Part shown: one piece after another, positions 1 through 8,254 of the stretch
Layout of the letters: every line of letters starts with the position of its first letter
How positions within the stretch are numbered: the first letter of the stretch is position 1
NCBI GenBank assembly: GCA_965662325.1
Contig: CBFIHW010000001.1
Location: forward strand, 1 to 64,000
Length of the DNA stretch: 64,000 nt
Source of the DNA: UBA1268 sp965662325
GTDB taxonomy: Bacteria > Planctomycetota > Planctomycetia > Pirellulales > UBA1268
Direction of reading: 5' to 3'
The notes under the pieces: generated by a model
What the model saw: the letters and a program-made list of their open reading frames with translations, nothing else
Told to the model about the DNA's origin: nothing
Database searches by the model: none
Program-made: the position numbers and the translations under genes

Positions 1-150
1 ACCAGCCGCTTTCGTTACAGTGAAGGCGCCGACAGTTTCTTCTGGTTGAGGGCCGCTAACAAGGTCTGCCATGCAATAACTTGCGGTGAATACTAGGGCA
101 ATGGCCGCTGTTCTGGCTGTGAGTCGTTGAAATGTTTTCAGGAACTCCAT
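1..150 (-). CDS. Secreted protein, N-terminal 50 residues only (edge-truncated)
   Basis: A minus-strand ATG at 150 opens a frame that runs off the window. The first 30 residues are a typical Sec signal peptide: short positive start (MEFLKTFQRL), a hydrophobic core (AAIALVFTASYC), then a likely cleavage near CMA-DL. The mature start LVSGPQPEETVGAFTV resembles the N-terminus of planctomycete exported redoxin-like proteins (S-G-P-x-x-G-E-x-x), but too little is present to assign a fold or function. The gene is divergent from the aldehyde dehydrogenase that follows, and the 220 bases between them should hold both promoters. Confidence 0.6.
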   Translation of the reverse strand, partial: MEFLKTFQRLTARTAAIALVFTASYCMADLVSGPQPEETVGAFTVTKAAG

Positions 151-370
151 CGAAAACTCCTACGTGTGGATGAGGTGCTGTTTTGACTATGAGCAGGATA
201 AATCCGTTTTTCTCATAATTTTCCAAACAATTTAGGGACCCATGCCACAGTGGCAAGAAGCAATCCCTTTGTTGATTCTATCATAGCGCGGTTAGGATGA
301 ATCCGGCAACCGTTTCATGCCAGGTGAAATGGTACGGCGCTGTGTGACTTCCAAGAAAACGAGGCTCAAG

Positions 371-1834
371 ATGCCAAATTTAATGCCCAATCCAACCATT
401 CGGCAGACACAACTCTTTATTGACGGTCAGTGGATTCCAGCCCAATCCGGAAAGACCTTTGACACGGTGAACCCTGCAGACGAAGAGGTGATCGCACAGG
501 TGGCAGAAGGTGATGTAGCTGACGTCGAGCATGCCGTTCAAGCAGCCCGTCGGGCTTTTGATGAAGGGCCATGGCCTCGACTAAATGCTCGGGAGCGAGG
601 CAAAATCATGCACCGACTTTGTGACCTGATTGATGCTGAGATTGATGAACTCGCGGCCCTTGAGTCTCTCGATAACGGGAAGCCGCTGAAAGATTCCCGA
701 TATGTTGATATTCCTTTGGCGGTTGAGTGCCTTCGCTACTACGCTGGGTGGGCAGATAAAATTCACGGTTCAACAATCCCAGTGAACGGTGAGTTTTTGT
801 GCTACACAAGACGTGAACCGGTAGGTGTTGCTGGGCAAATCATCCCATGGAACTTTCCAATCCTCATGGTGGCATGGAAGTGGGGTCCAGCGCTGGCAGC
901 AGGCTGTACCCTTGTCATGAAGCCGGCTGAACAGACGCCATTGACTTGTCTTCGTTTAGCTCGTCTCGCACAGAAAGCCGGGGTTCCTGATGGAGTAATT
1001 AACGTCGTGCCAGGCTTTGGCCCAACAGCCGGTACTGCAATCGTTAGGCATCCCGGAGTCGATAAGATTGCTTTTACTGGTTCTGGTGAAACAGCGAAGG
1101 TGATCATGCGTCAGGCCGCCGATACGATGAAAAGAATGACGCTTGAGCTTGGTGGTAAGAGCCCAAACATTGTGCTGGCAGACGCTGACTTAGAAGCCGC
1201 GGCAGAAGGTGCTCATATTGGCATACACCTTAATCAAGGCCAGTGCTGTTGCGCAGGCTCACGGCTTTTTGTTGAAGATTCAATTCATGATTCTTTCGTA
1301 GAAAAAGTTGTCGAGCTATCAAAGAAACGTCGGGTCGGAAATCCTTTCGATCCGGCTACCGAACAGGGACCGCAGGTTGATCGTGCTCAGTTCGAAAAAA
1401 TCATGGGCTATATTGAGAAGGGACAAGCAGAAGGAGCTGTTTGTGCAACTGGGGGACAACGAGTTGGTGATCGTGGATTTTTTGTTGAACCGACGGTTTT
1501 TACTGAGGTTCAGGATGAGATGGCCATTGCTCGAGATGAAATATTTGGTCCCGTGTTATCTGTTCTTCGGTTTTCAGATATCGATGAATTAGTTCGTCGT
1601 GCCAATGCCACGACATTTGGTCTCGCTGCTGCAGTGTGGACACGAGATGTGACGAAAGCCCATATCTTGGCCGAACGATTACGAGCTGGGACAGTTTGGG
1701 TGAACTGCTACGACGTTTTTGATGCGGCTGCACCTTTTGGTGGGTTTAAGCAGTCCGGGTTTGGCCGCGAGCTTGGACAGCGTGGTCTCGATGCATACTT
1801 AGAAGATAAAACAGTCACGGTCCGTTTGGGGTGA
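371..1834 (+). CDS. NAD(P)-dependent aldehyde dehydrogenase (ALDH superfamily)
   Basis: Oxidises an aldehyde to the acid using NAD(P)+; the substrate cannot be read from sequence. All ALDH landmarks are present: the PWNFP motif in the cofactor domain, the general base Glu in LELGGKSP (about residue 263), the catalytic Cys in GQCCCAGSR (about residue 297), EIFGPV, and the C-terminal FGGFKQSGFGRELG. At about 487 residues it has the usual family length and resembles the ALDH2/betaine-aldehyde group. I chose ATG 371 because GAGG at 361-364 precedes it at normal spacing; an in-frame ATG at 317 would add an unconserved tail. The molybdopterin oxidoreductase starts about 40 bases downstream on the same strand, so the two are probably co-transcribed and may act in series on an aldehyde and its acid. 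Confidence 0.93.
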   Translation: MPNLMPNPTIRQTQLFIDGQWIPAQSGKTFDTVNPADEEVIAQVAEGDVADVEHAVQAARRAFDEGPWPRLNARERGKIMHRLCDLIDAEIDELAALESLDNGKPLKDSRYVDIPLAVECLRYYAGWADKIHGSTIPVNGEFLCYTRREPVGVAGQIIPWNFPILMVAWKWGPALAAGCTLVMKPAEQTPLTCLRLARLAQKAGVPDGVINVVPGFGPTAGTAIVRHPGVDKIAFTGSGETAKVIMRQAADTMKRMTLELGGKSPNIVLADADLEAAAEGAHIGIHLNQGQCCCAGSRLFVEDSIHDSFVEKVVELSKKRRVGNPFDPATEQGPQVDRAQFEKIMGYIEKGQAEGAVCATGGQRVGDRGFFVEPTVFTEVQDEMAIARDEIFGPVLSVLRFSDIDELVRRANATTFGLAAAVWTRDVTKAHILAERLRAGTVWVNCYDVFDAAAPFGGFKQSGFGRELGQRGLDAYLEDKTVTVRLG

Positions 1835-1876
1835 GTAGTTGATTCAACGACCAATTTGATCGAGGGGAAGACTTTT

Positions 1877-4180
1877 ATGTCAAAAGTACGCACTGGTGGT
1901 GGTTGGAGAGCGATACGTTACACCTTCAAAAAGGCGTATGAGGCAGGTGGCTTGTGGTCTTTGTGGAAAGCGATGCGGAGTAAGAATACATGCAAAACAT
2001 GTGCCCTCGGCATGGGGGGGCAGGCTGGTGGCATGGTCAATGAGTCTGGCCACTTTCCCGAAGTGTGCAAGAAATCATTTCAGGCCATGGTGGGGGACAT
2101 GCAAGGCGGAATTCCGGATGATTTTTTTCAAACATACTCCGTTGCACAGCTCAGTAAATTTACACCGTATCAGTTGGAGCATTCGGGAAGGCTTGTAAAG
2201 CCGCTCATATTGAAAAAAGGAAGTCAGCATTATCAGCCAATAACGTGGAGTGAGGCGATGGAACGCATCGTCACGAAACTCCGTGACACAGAGCCAAGAA
2301 AAAGTTTTTGGTATTTCTCAGGGCGATCAAGTAACGAGGCGGGCTTCCTCTTGCAGTTGTTTGCAAGGCTCTACGGCACGAATCATGTGAATAACTGTAG
2401 TTACTACTGTCATCAAGCAAGTGGTGTTGGACTGACAAGTGTTATTGGTACCGGAGCAGGCACAATTAAGTTGGACGATCTTGAGCAAAGTGATTTCGTC
2501 ATGCTGATAGGAGGCAATCCGGCAAGTAATCATCCTCGCATGATGAGGTCATTGATGATGGTTCGGCGACGCGGCGGCAAGGTTGTTGTTGTGAATCCCA
2601 TGATTGAAACAGGCCTTGTAAATTTTTCAGTCCCCAGTGATCCCCTGAGCCTGCTATTCGGAACAAAGATAGCGAGCACATACGTTCAGCCATGTCTTGG
2701 CGGTGATCTTGCGCTCATCTACGGAATTATGAAGCGATTGAAAGAGATGCATGCCTGGGGACATGGGGAAACGCCTGAGCCGATTATTGATGAAGAGTTC
2801 CTTGCTGACCACACGCAGGGCTGGGATGCAGTAGCGGAACGTCTTGAATCGTTGACATGGGATGAGATTGTTAAAAAGTCAGGTGTGGGGAAAGAGGAGA
2901 TCAACGATATCGCATCGCAGTATGCAGCGTCGAAGCGTGCCGTCTTTTCCTGGACCATGGGTGTCACGCATCATCTTCATGGTTCAGCCACCGTCCAGGC
3001 TATTGCGCAGCTTGCACTGATGCGACGCATGATTGGTCGCCCTGGCGCTGGACTCCAGCCAATCCGAGGCCACTCAAATATTCAGGGAATGGGTACGGTG
3101 GGTGTGACTCCAAAATTGAAAGAAAAAATATTCGAACGGCTTGAGTCCGAACTCGGTGTGACGCTGCCAACATTTCCTGGTTTTGACACGCTCGAGTGCC
3201 TCGAAGCAGCCGATCGGGGGGACATGCAGTTTGCGTTTTGTTTAGGAGGAAATCTGTACGGCGCAAGTCCGGATGCCAGTTTTTCCAGACGGGCGATCGG
3301 GCGCACTGATATGACGGTATATATGAGTACGTCGTTGAATACCGGGCATGCCAGTGGACTTGCACAAGAAGAAACAATTATTCTCCCTGTTCTCGCCCGT
3401 GACGAGGAGCCGGAACCCTCTACTCAGGAAAGTATGTTCAGTTATGTGCGACTTTCTGACGGAGGTAAACCAAGACATGAGCAAAGTGTTGACTACGGGC
3501 CACGAAGTGAAGTCGAAATTATTTCGGAACTAGGTTGCCGAATTCTTGGAACAAGTGGGCCAGTAAACTGGCTCGAAATGTCACATACGAGCACAATTCG
3601 TAAAGCGATTGGCCGCATGATCCCAGGCCTTGAGCGGATTTCCAAGATGGACCAAACCAAAGAAGAGTTTTCCATCCCTGGTCGTACTCTCGATACGCCG
3701 ACATTTCCTACCGCAAATGGAAAAGCAACCTTTCATGTTCATGACTTGCCAGATGCGCCAGAGGGGTTGCAGTTAATGACGATCCGCAGTGAAGGCCAAT
3801 TCAACACGGTTGTGTACGAAGAAGAAGACCTGTATCGGAATCAAAGTCGGCGGGATATTGTGTTAATGCATCCTGACGATATTCGCAATCGTGGTCTGTC
3901 AGCAGGAAGTCTTTGTCGCGTTCAAAGTGATTCTGGCGAAATGCGCAGGGTAACCATCTCAGCGTACCCAGAAATTCGCCAAGGGTGTGTGGCGATGTAT
4001 TATCCAGAAAGTAATGTCCTTGTCCCAAAAGAAGTCGATCCACTTTCTCGTACACCATCCTATAAGCGAGTGGCTGTAGAAATTGTGAATGATGAAAGTT
4101 TGAGCTTGATTGAAAGTAGCTCTGAAAATATTCCTACTGTCGCAGCAGGTACGCCACGTCAGAAAATGACCCAGTGCTAG
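1877..4180 (+). CDS. FdhF/YdeP-type molybdopterin oxidoreductase (putative formate dehydrogenase alpha)
   Basis: A large molybdopterin-dependent oxidoreductase of the FdhF/YdeP group (the TIGR01701 type), about 767 residues. The N-terminus has the family signature RSKNTCKTCALGMGGQ with CxxC plus a later Cys (EVCKKSF) likely to bind an Fe-S cluster. NCSYYCHQASGVGL aligns with the U-H-G-P-S-V region of E. coli FdhH, so Cys178 replaces the selenocysteine metal ligand and His179 is kept. A C-terminal molybdopterin-dinucleotide-binding domain (TANGKATFHV ... MHPDDIRNRG) is present. ATG 1877 is preferred over an upstream TTG because GAGGGGAAG lies just before it. No electron-transfer subunit is adjacent. 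Formate as substrate is inferred from the family; YdeP-type members are poorly characterised. moaC, for cofactor synthesis, lies at 20.5 kb. Confidence 0.87.
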   Translation: MSKVRTGGGWRAIRYTFKKAYEAGGLWSLWKAMRSKNTCKTCALGMGGQAGGMVNESGHFPEVCKKSFQAMVGDMQGGIPDDFFQTYSVAQLSKFTPYQLEHSGRLVKPLILKKGSQHYQPITWSEAMERIVTKLRDTEPRKSFWYFSGRSSNEAGFLLQLFARLYGTNHVNNCSYYCHQASGVGLTSVIGTGAGTIKLDDLEQSDFVMLIGGNPASNHPRMMRSLMMVRRRGGKVVVVNPMIETGLVNFSVPSDPLSLLFGTKIASTYVQPCLGGDLALIYGIMKRLKEMHAWGHGETPEPIIDEEFLADHTQGWDAVAERLESLTWDEIVKKSGVGKEEINDIASQYAASKRAVFSWTMGVTHHLHGSATVQAIAQLALMRRMIGRPGAGLQPIRGHSNIQGMGTVGVTPKLKEKIFERLESELGVTLPTFPGFDTLECLEAADRGDMQFAFCLGGNLYGASPDASFSRRAIGRTDMTVYMSTSLNTGHASGLAQEETIILPVLARDEEPEPSTQESMFSYVRLSDGGKPRHEQSVDYGPRSEVEIISELGCRILGTSGPVNWLEMSHTSTIRKAIGRMIPGLERISKMDQTKEEFSIPGRTLDTPTFPTANGKATFHVHDLPDAPEGLQLMTIRSEGQFNTVVYEEEDLYRNQSRRDIVLMHPDDIRNRGLSAGSLCRVQSDSGEMRRVTISAYPEIRQGCVAMYYPESNVLVPKEVDPLSRTPSYKRVAVEIVNDESLSLIESSSENIPTVAAGTPRQKMTQC

Positions 4181-5493
4181 GCTGTTTGTTTTCTGTTTTG
4201 TTCAGGAAGGCTTGGCATCAAGATGTGTAATTAACGCTTCTTGTGTCACAGCTGAATCGACTCCGTTGCGGAGGGGGCAATGAGTAACGCCCAGAGGCAT
4301 GCGTTGAGGATAACCTTGCTGCGTGTATCGTGTACTCAGCTGTCGTGGTAATGTAAACCGATAATTGCTACTCCTCATTCGCCATCTGGAAGTTCGACAG
4401 CCCATAACACTGCTTTTTCTCTTCCCAGGTTTTCTACAATGTGCTTATAGGGGCTTTTGGTGTGGACGTATGGGCCGGTTCTTCCAATATCACTTGGGGT
4501 TACTTTGCGTGTGGGTAAAAATGAAGTCCTTGAGAAGTGCCCAGCTGATTGCCATAAAAAAACTTTTTGGAATCGCATGTTGAATCGCCAGTTGGTCTGA
4601 GAAGTGAATAGCGCAACTCATTGAGTAGTCGGATTACCAGGAGAAGTTTAGAATTGCGGTTTCCGAATTGGATTGCAGGAGAATATGCTCTCGTAGGACT
4701 CGCTAATCCAAGGCAAGAAGTCCTTGGGAAATTTGTCAGCAAGGTCCTCAACGGCAAAATGTTAAAAACCAAAAACCACTTCTTGACCGTTGAATTCAGA
4801 AGAGCGGTCTGAATGTTTGTGTCAAATGTGATCACTGTCATTACGCTGACTGCCCTCCCTAAAAACCAATTTCATCGGCGTCAAATACTGATTCACGCGA
4901 GAATGGTACCCTCAGCGCACTTGGACACCTGCGTTGAAGTTATTCAGTCGTGGCGGACGAGCTGGCTTGCCTAGCACAAGATCTTTTTTCTCCAGTTTTA
5001 TGTGCTGTATTTCCAACGCGGGCGAACCATTCTCGATTTTCATGCTATTAGATTTTCTAATAGCTGTGGTGCTGCTCGGGGGGCTGTTGAGTCCAAATGA
5101 ATAAACTTCAAAGGAGTTCGGCTGAAGGGCCACCATGGAATTGTTGTTCCTGCAGCCGAATATGTATTTCCGCGGTGGCAAAATCGATGTGCCCTGTTTT
5201 CTGTCGGAATGTTCGCTTCCAAAGTAATTGGACACCTAGGCAATGAGAAACTTGCGAGCTGCGCAGTTTCTAGGCAGGCAGTCCGGTGCCCTCATTTCAG
5301 ACACGGTTGGCTAGTCTTTGGGCACTCGGGCAAATTGCGTTCTAAGTCGTTGATAGCAAACAACTTGCAGTCAATGCTTGACCACTTGTGCATAGTTAAT
5401 GCGATTTCGTTTGTGAGAGAGTTCTGTTTGTGCGGAGTGAAGTGTGCAGCCCGGCTCTCTTCGGTCTGAGTCGACATATGGAAGGAGTCATGA
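4181..5493. other. 1.3-kb stretch without a convincing gene
   Basis: No frame here shows a recognisable family or good start signals. Two short minus-strand frames are the least random: one ending at 4375 (peptide end GREKAVLWAVELPDGE) and one from ATG 4378 to 4202 (RMPLGVTHCPLRNGVDSAV). They overlap as ATGA, the arrangement of translationally coupled genes. I do not recognise either, and neither has a clear ribosome binding site. A minus-strand GTG frame at 5235-4912 (107 residues) is also unrecognised. The rest may be decayed sequence, regulatory DNA or an unidentified RNA. Confidence 0.4.
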
Positions 5494-5940
5494 ATGCCAG
5501 CGTTTACCCAAAAAGAATCCGGAGGCTTTGCTGATACCACGGTAAGTCACGGTTCGCAGGCAATTCTTGAGGTAGCAGAGCGTCTCTATGCTGCTGAACC
5601 AGACTGGATCATTTTTTTTCGCGAAATAATGGGTCTTGATGGAATAGTTCGGCGGACCTATCAGACTCCAGACTCTCTTATGCGTTTTGAGTGTTCCGCT
5701 GAATATGCACGAATTCGTGAAATGTTGGATGCTCTGCGGCAGAAGCAGCAGGAAAAATCACCAGTTCGGGAAGCACAGCGTGTTGTCACTGTCAGAATGC
5801 CCATGTCACTTCACGAAACACTCAAAGCAGAGGCCCAGGACATGAATGTGAGCATCAACAAACTCTGTATTTCGAAATTGCTCAAATTATTGGACGAAAA
5901 TGCCTGCCGGGACCTTGTGCCCGAAGGTCACGCCGAATAA
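5494..5940 (+). CDS. Small HicB/ribbon-helix-helix-like DNA-binding protein
   Basis: A 148-residue protein with two parts. Residues about 15-90 are a helical N-terminal region (ILEVAERLYAAEPDWIIFFREIMG ...). Residues about 100-140 carry VVTVRMPMSLHETLKAEAQ followed by NVSINKLCISKLLKLL, the strand-helix-helix pattern of ribbon-helix-helix and HicB-like antitoxin C-terminal domains. It is probably a DNA-binding dimer. AAGGAG seven bases before ATG 5494 fixes the start. No toxin gene is next to it: 1.3 kb of apparent non-coding DNA lies upstream and rnpB is convergent downstream. A stand-alone regulator is therefore more likely than a toxin-antitoxin pair. Confidence 0.75.
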   Translation: MPAFTQKESGGFADTTVSHGSQAILEVAERLYAAEPDWIIFFREIMGLDGIVRRTYQTPDSLMRFECSAEYARIREMLDALRQKQQEKSPVREAQRVVTVRMPMSLHETLKAEAQDMNVSINKLCISKLLKLLDENACRDLVPEGHAE

Positions 5941-5976
5941 ACGTTACTGGACCAAGGAGTATACTTTAAAAAGAAA

Positions 5977-6449
5977 GAATCTGAGTGGGCCTGTAAGCCG
6001 GGTTTTGTTCTTTTGGGGGTCATTTTCCCAAAAGAGGCAATCATTTCTCTACGATGGCAGTTGCCTGCCACCTCAAGCAGCCCACCCGAAAAGAAACCGA
6101 AGCGGAACGCCTCAGGCCGCTGTTTTAGAGCGGACTCTTTTCTGTTCGGCCTTGCTCCCGATGGGGTTTAACGACCCAAGCCAGTCACCTGGCATGCTGG
6201 TGAGCTCTTACCTCACCGTTTCACCCTTACCAGCAGACAGGAGCCTGCTGGCGGTCTATTTTCTGTGGCACTTTCCCTAACCTTACGGTTGGTGGGTGTT
6301 ACCCACCATCGCATCCTCCGGAGCCCGGACTTTCCTCTCGCCAGAATCTTATTGGTACAAAAAATGCAGCTCTATCCCGAAAGATGAAAATGCTAGTTTT
6401 GCAATCCAAATCTGTTTCTGACCAGCGACTGCCCGGCCCACTCAGATTC
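5977..6449 (-). ncRNA. rnpB: RNase P RNA (bacterial type A)
   Basis: Catalytic RNA that trims tRNA 5' ends with the RnpA protein (gene at 36.1 kb). Read on the minus strand it contains GAGGAAAGTCCGGGCTCC (P4/CR-I), GTAAGGGTGAAACGGTGAGG, AGTGCCACAGAAAATAGACC (CR-IV area), GGTAAGAGCTCACCAGC, GGGCTGCTTGAGG, and the 3' end ACAAAACCCGGCTTACAGGCC. The ends are set by a perfect 15-base P1 helix: GAATCTGAGTGGGCC at 6449-6435 against its complement at 5991-5977. The span of about 473 nt is longer than the 375-400 nt typical of proteobacteria. The extra length is mainly between P1 and P4 (about 115 nt), suggesting an enlarged P3. A TTCTTTCTTTTT tract follows the 3' end. Confidence 0.95.
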
Positions 6450-6659
6450 CTACAAAATCGTCGCACGGCAAACGGCGAAGAGCAAGCGGTGCCTGCTACT
6501 TTGGGGTGCTAGTGATTAATCGGGATGAGACCGCGTGAAATGACCAAAAAATATAAATAGGTAATACGTGGGACAGTTTTTCCCATCGTATAGTTCAAAT
6601 AGTATGCTAAGAGATAAGAATTACCCTGCTGGGCGTTATAACGCCGGAGAATCCAGTTG

Positions 6660-7049
6660 ATGTTCGGCGAATTACAACCTATTGGCGGAGGGGACTCGAT
6701 TCCTTTGCTAAAGAAAGCTTTAGTGGTTGGCCGGCGAGAGTCTGCTGATATCGTACTGAGATTCCCAACAATTTCAGGAAGTCATTGTGAACTTGTTGTT
6801 GAAGATGGAATTTGGGTTGTACGAGATCTTAATAGTAGCAATGGAACAAAAGTGAACGGTGTTCGTGTTAATGAACAGCATGTCAAGCCAGGTGATACGC
6901 TTTCATTTGCTAAATATGCTTTTGAATTCTTCTACGATCCTGCAGAGTTGGGTGCAACCGATGATGCCAAGAGTAAACTTGCTGAGACGGATGTTTTCAG
7001 CCGCAGCCTTCTTCAGGCCTCTGGGTTGGAATCTCGCCGCAGGCGGTGA
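6660..7049 (+). CDS. FHA-domain protein
   Basis: A 129-residue protein made almost entirely of one forkhead-associated domain, which binds phosphothreonine peptides. The landmarks are VVGRRESADIVL (Gly-Arg), SGSHCELV (Ser-x-x-His) and RDLNSSNGTKVNG (Asn-Gly-Thr). After the domain comes a short acidic then basic tail ending in RRRR. ATG 6660 is preferred over the adjacent TTG 6657; GGAG lies about ten bases upstream. No Ser/Thr kinase is in the window, so the partner is unknown. It lies directly upstream of rsgA and may share a transcript with it. Confidence 0.9.
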   Translation: MFGELQPIGGGDSIPLLKKALVVGRRESADIVLRFPTISGSHCELVVEDGIWVVRDLNSSNGTKVNGVRVNEQHVKPGDTLSFAKYAFEFFYDPAELGATDDAKSKLAETDVFSRSLLQASGLESRRRR

Positions 7050-7132
7050 TCGTTGGCAGCAGGGGAGAGTGTAAGCCGTGGCGTCACCTGCAGGAGTATC
7101 AATGGAAGTGCCATGCTGTGTATGCTTGAGAT

Positions 7133-8254
7133 ATGAAGAATTCTCGGATATCTCGGGTCGCTTTTCGCAAAAACCGTCATGCGCGTCGACGACAAACTGA
7201 TGTTACTCGGCAATTCGAAAATGACGGCGATGTGAGTGAGAACCTTGCTTCGTCAGAGAGGATCTCCGGCAAAGGAGAACTTACCCGAAAACGGACAGTC
7301 AAACTGCCTGCTGTTGAAGACGGGGTCAATAGCTCTCGAAATGGAAATGATGCGTGGCGAGGGCAAGTGCTGCACGCTCATGGCTTGGATAGCTTTGTGC
7401 GTGATGAGTTTGGGCAGATTACACGGTGCGCAATTCGGCAGGTCTTACATGATGTCGCGACAGATCAGCGCCATCCTGTATCTGCAGGTGATTGGGTGCA
7501 TGTGCAGGGGCGAGGTGAAGAGGCCGCCATCTGTTTCATTGAACCACGCCGCAGTGCCTTAAGCCGATCGAGCCGTGGCCGCCGCCACACACTTGTTGCG
7601 AATGTAGATCAATTGTTTATTGTCGGCAGTGCTGCCCAGCCTGACTTAAAACCTGGCTTGATTGACAGGATGCTCGTAGCTGCGGAGTCTGCTGGCATCC
7701 GTCCCGTGATTTGTATTAATAAAATTGATCTGATTGACCCAGCTGAACTTCTTCCGCTTGCTGGGGTGTACGCTCGCATGGGCTACCCTGTGATCCTCTG
7801 TTCATCAGTGACTGGGTATGGCCTTTCTCGACTAAGAATTGAATTAGATGGGCAAGTCACCGCCGTGGTTGGGCAGAGTGGTGTCGGTAAGTCATCATTA
7901 CTCAACTGTCTCGAGCCAGAGCTCGAATTGCCTGTCTCTGATGTAAGTCGTGACAATGAAAAGGGGCGTCATACAACAACTGCTGCAAGATTACTTCCGC
8001 ATTCATATAACGGCAGTTTTGTTGACACTCCCGGTGTGCGTCAGTTTCAGCTTTGGGAAACTGTTCCAGCTGAGGTTCCATCCGCCTTCCGTGACTTACG
8101 TCCTCTCGCGAATCACTGCCGCTATCCTGACTGTAGCCATTCACATGAGTCTGGATGTGCTGTGAAGGATGCTGTTGCTGATGGTCTTCTCGATACTCGA
8201 CGCTGGGAAAGTTGTTGTCACCTTGCTGCAGGAGCGGAGGATAGTCGCGAGTGA
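7133..8254 (+). CDS. rsgA: Ribosome small-subunit GTPase RsgA (YjeQ)
   Basis: Circularly permuted GTPase that acts late in 30S subunit maturation. Order seen: basic N-terminal tail (FRKNRHARRRQ), an OB-fold region, then the GTPase motifs in permuted order with G4 (INKIDLID) before G1 (GQSGVGKSSLLN) and G3 (DTPGV), and finally a C-terminal zinc knuckle C-x-x-x-x-C-x-H-x-x-x-x-x-C (CRYPDCSHSHESGC). 373 residues, slightly long because of the N-terminal tail. Its stop overlaps the GTG start of hflX by four bases, so the two translation GTPases are translationally coupled. Confidence 0.95.
   Translation: MKNSRISRVAFRKNRHARRRQTDVTRQFENDGDVSENLASSERISGKGELTRKRTVKLPAVEDGVNSSRNGNDAWRGQVLHAHGLDSFVRDEFGQITRCAIRQVLHDVATDQRHPVSAGDWVHVQGRGEEAAICFIEPRRSALSRSSRGRRHTLVANVDQLFIVGSAAQPDLKPGLIDRMLVAAESAGIRPVICINKIDLIDPAELLPLAGVYARMGYPVILCSSVTGYGLSRLRIELDGQVTAVVGQSGVGKSSLLNCLEPELELPVSDVSRDNEKGRHTTTAARLLPHSYNGSFVDTPGVRQFQLWETVPAEVPSAFRDLRPLANHCRYPDCSHSHESGCAVKDAVADGLLDTRRWESCCHLAAGAEDSRE

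Noticed and set aside
56..256. Minus-strand frame of 66 codons at the left edge
   Set aside because: It overlaps the real signal-peptide frame starting at 150 in another phase and has no ribosome binding site.
5494..5940. HicB-like protein as half of a toxin-antitoxin pair
   Set aside because: No HicA-like or other small toxin frame is adjacent on either side; upstream is apparently non-coding and downstream is rnpB.
5900..6280. Plus-strand open frame of 126 codons
   Set aside because: It lies inside the RNase P RNA gene on the opposite strand, has no start signal and no protein-like family pattern.
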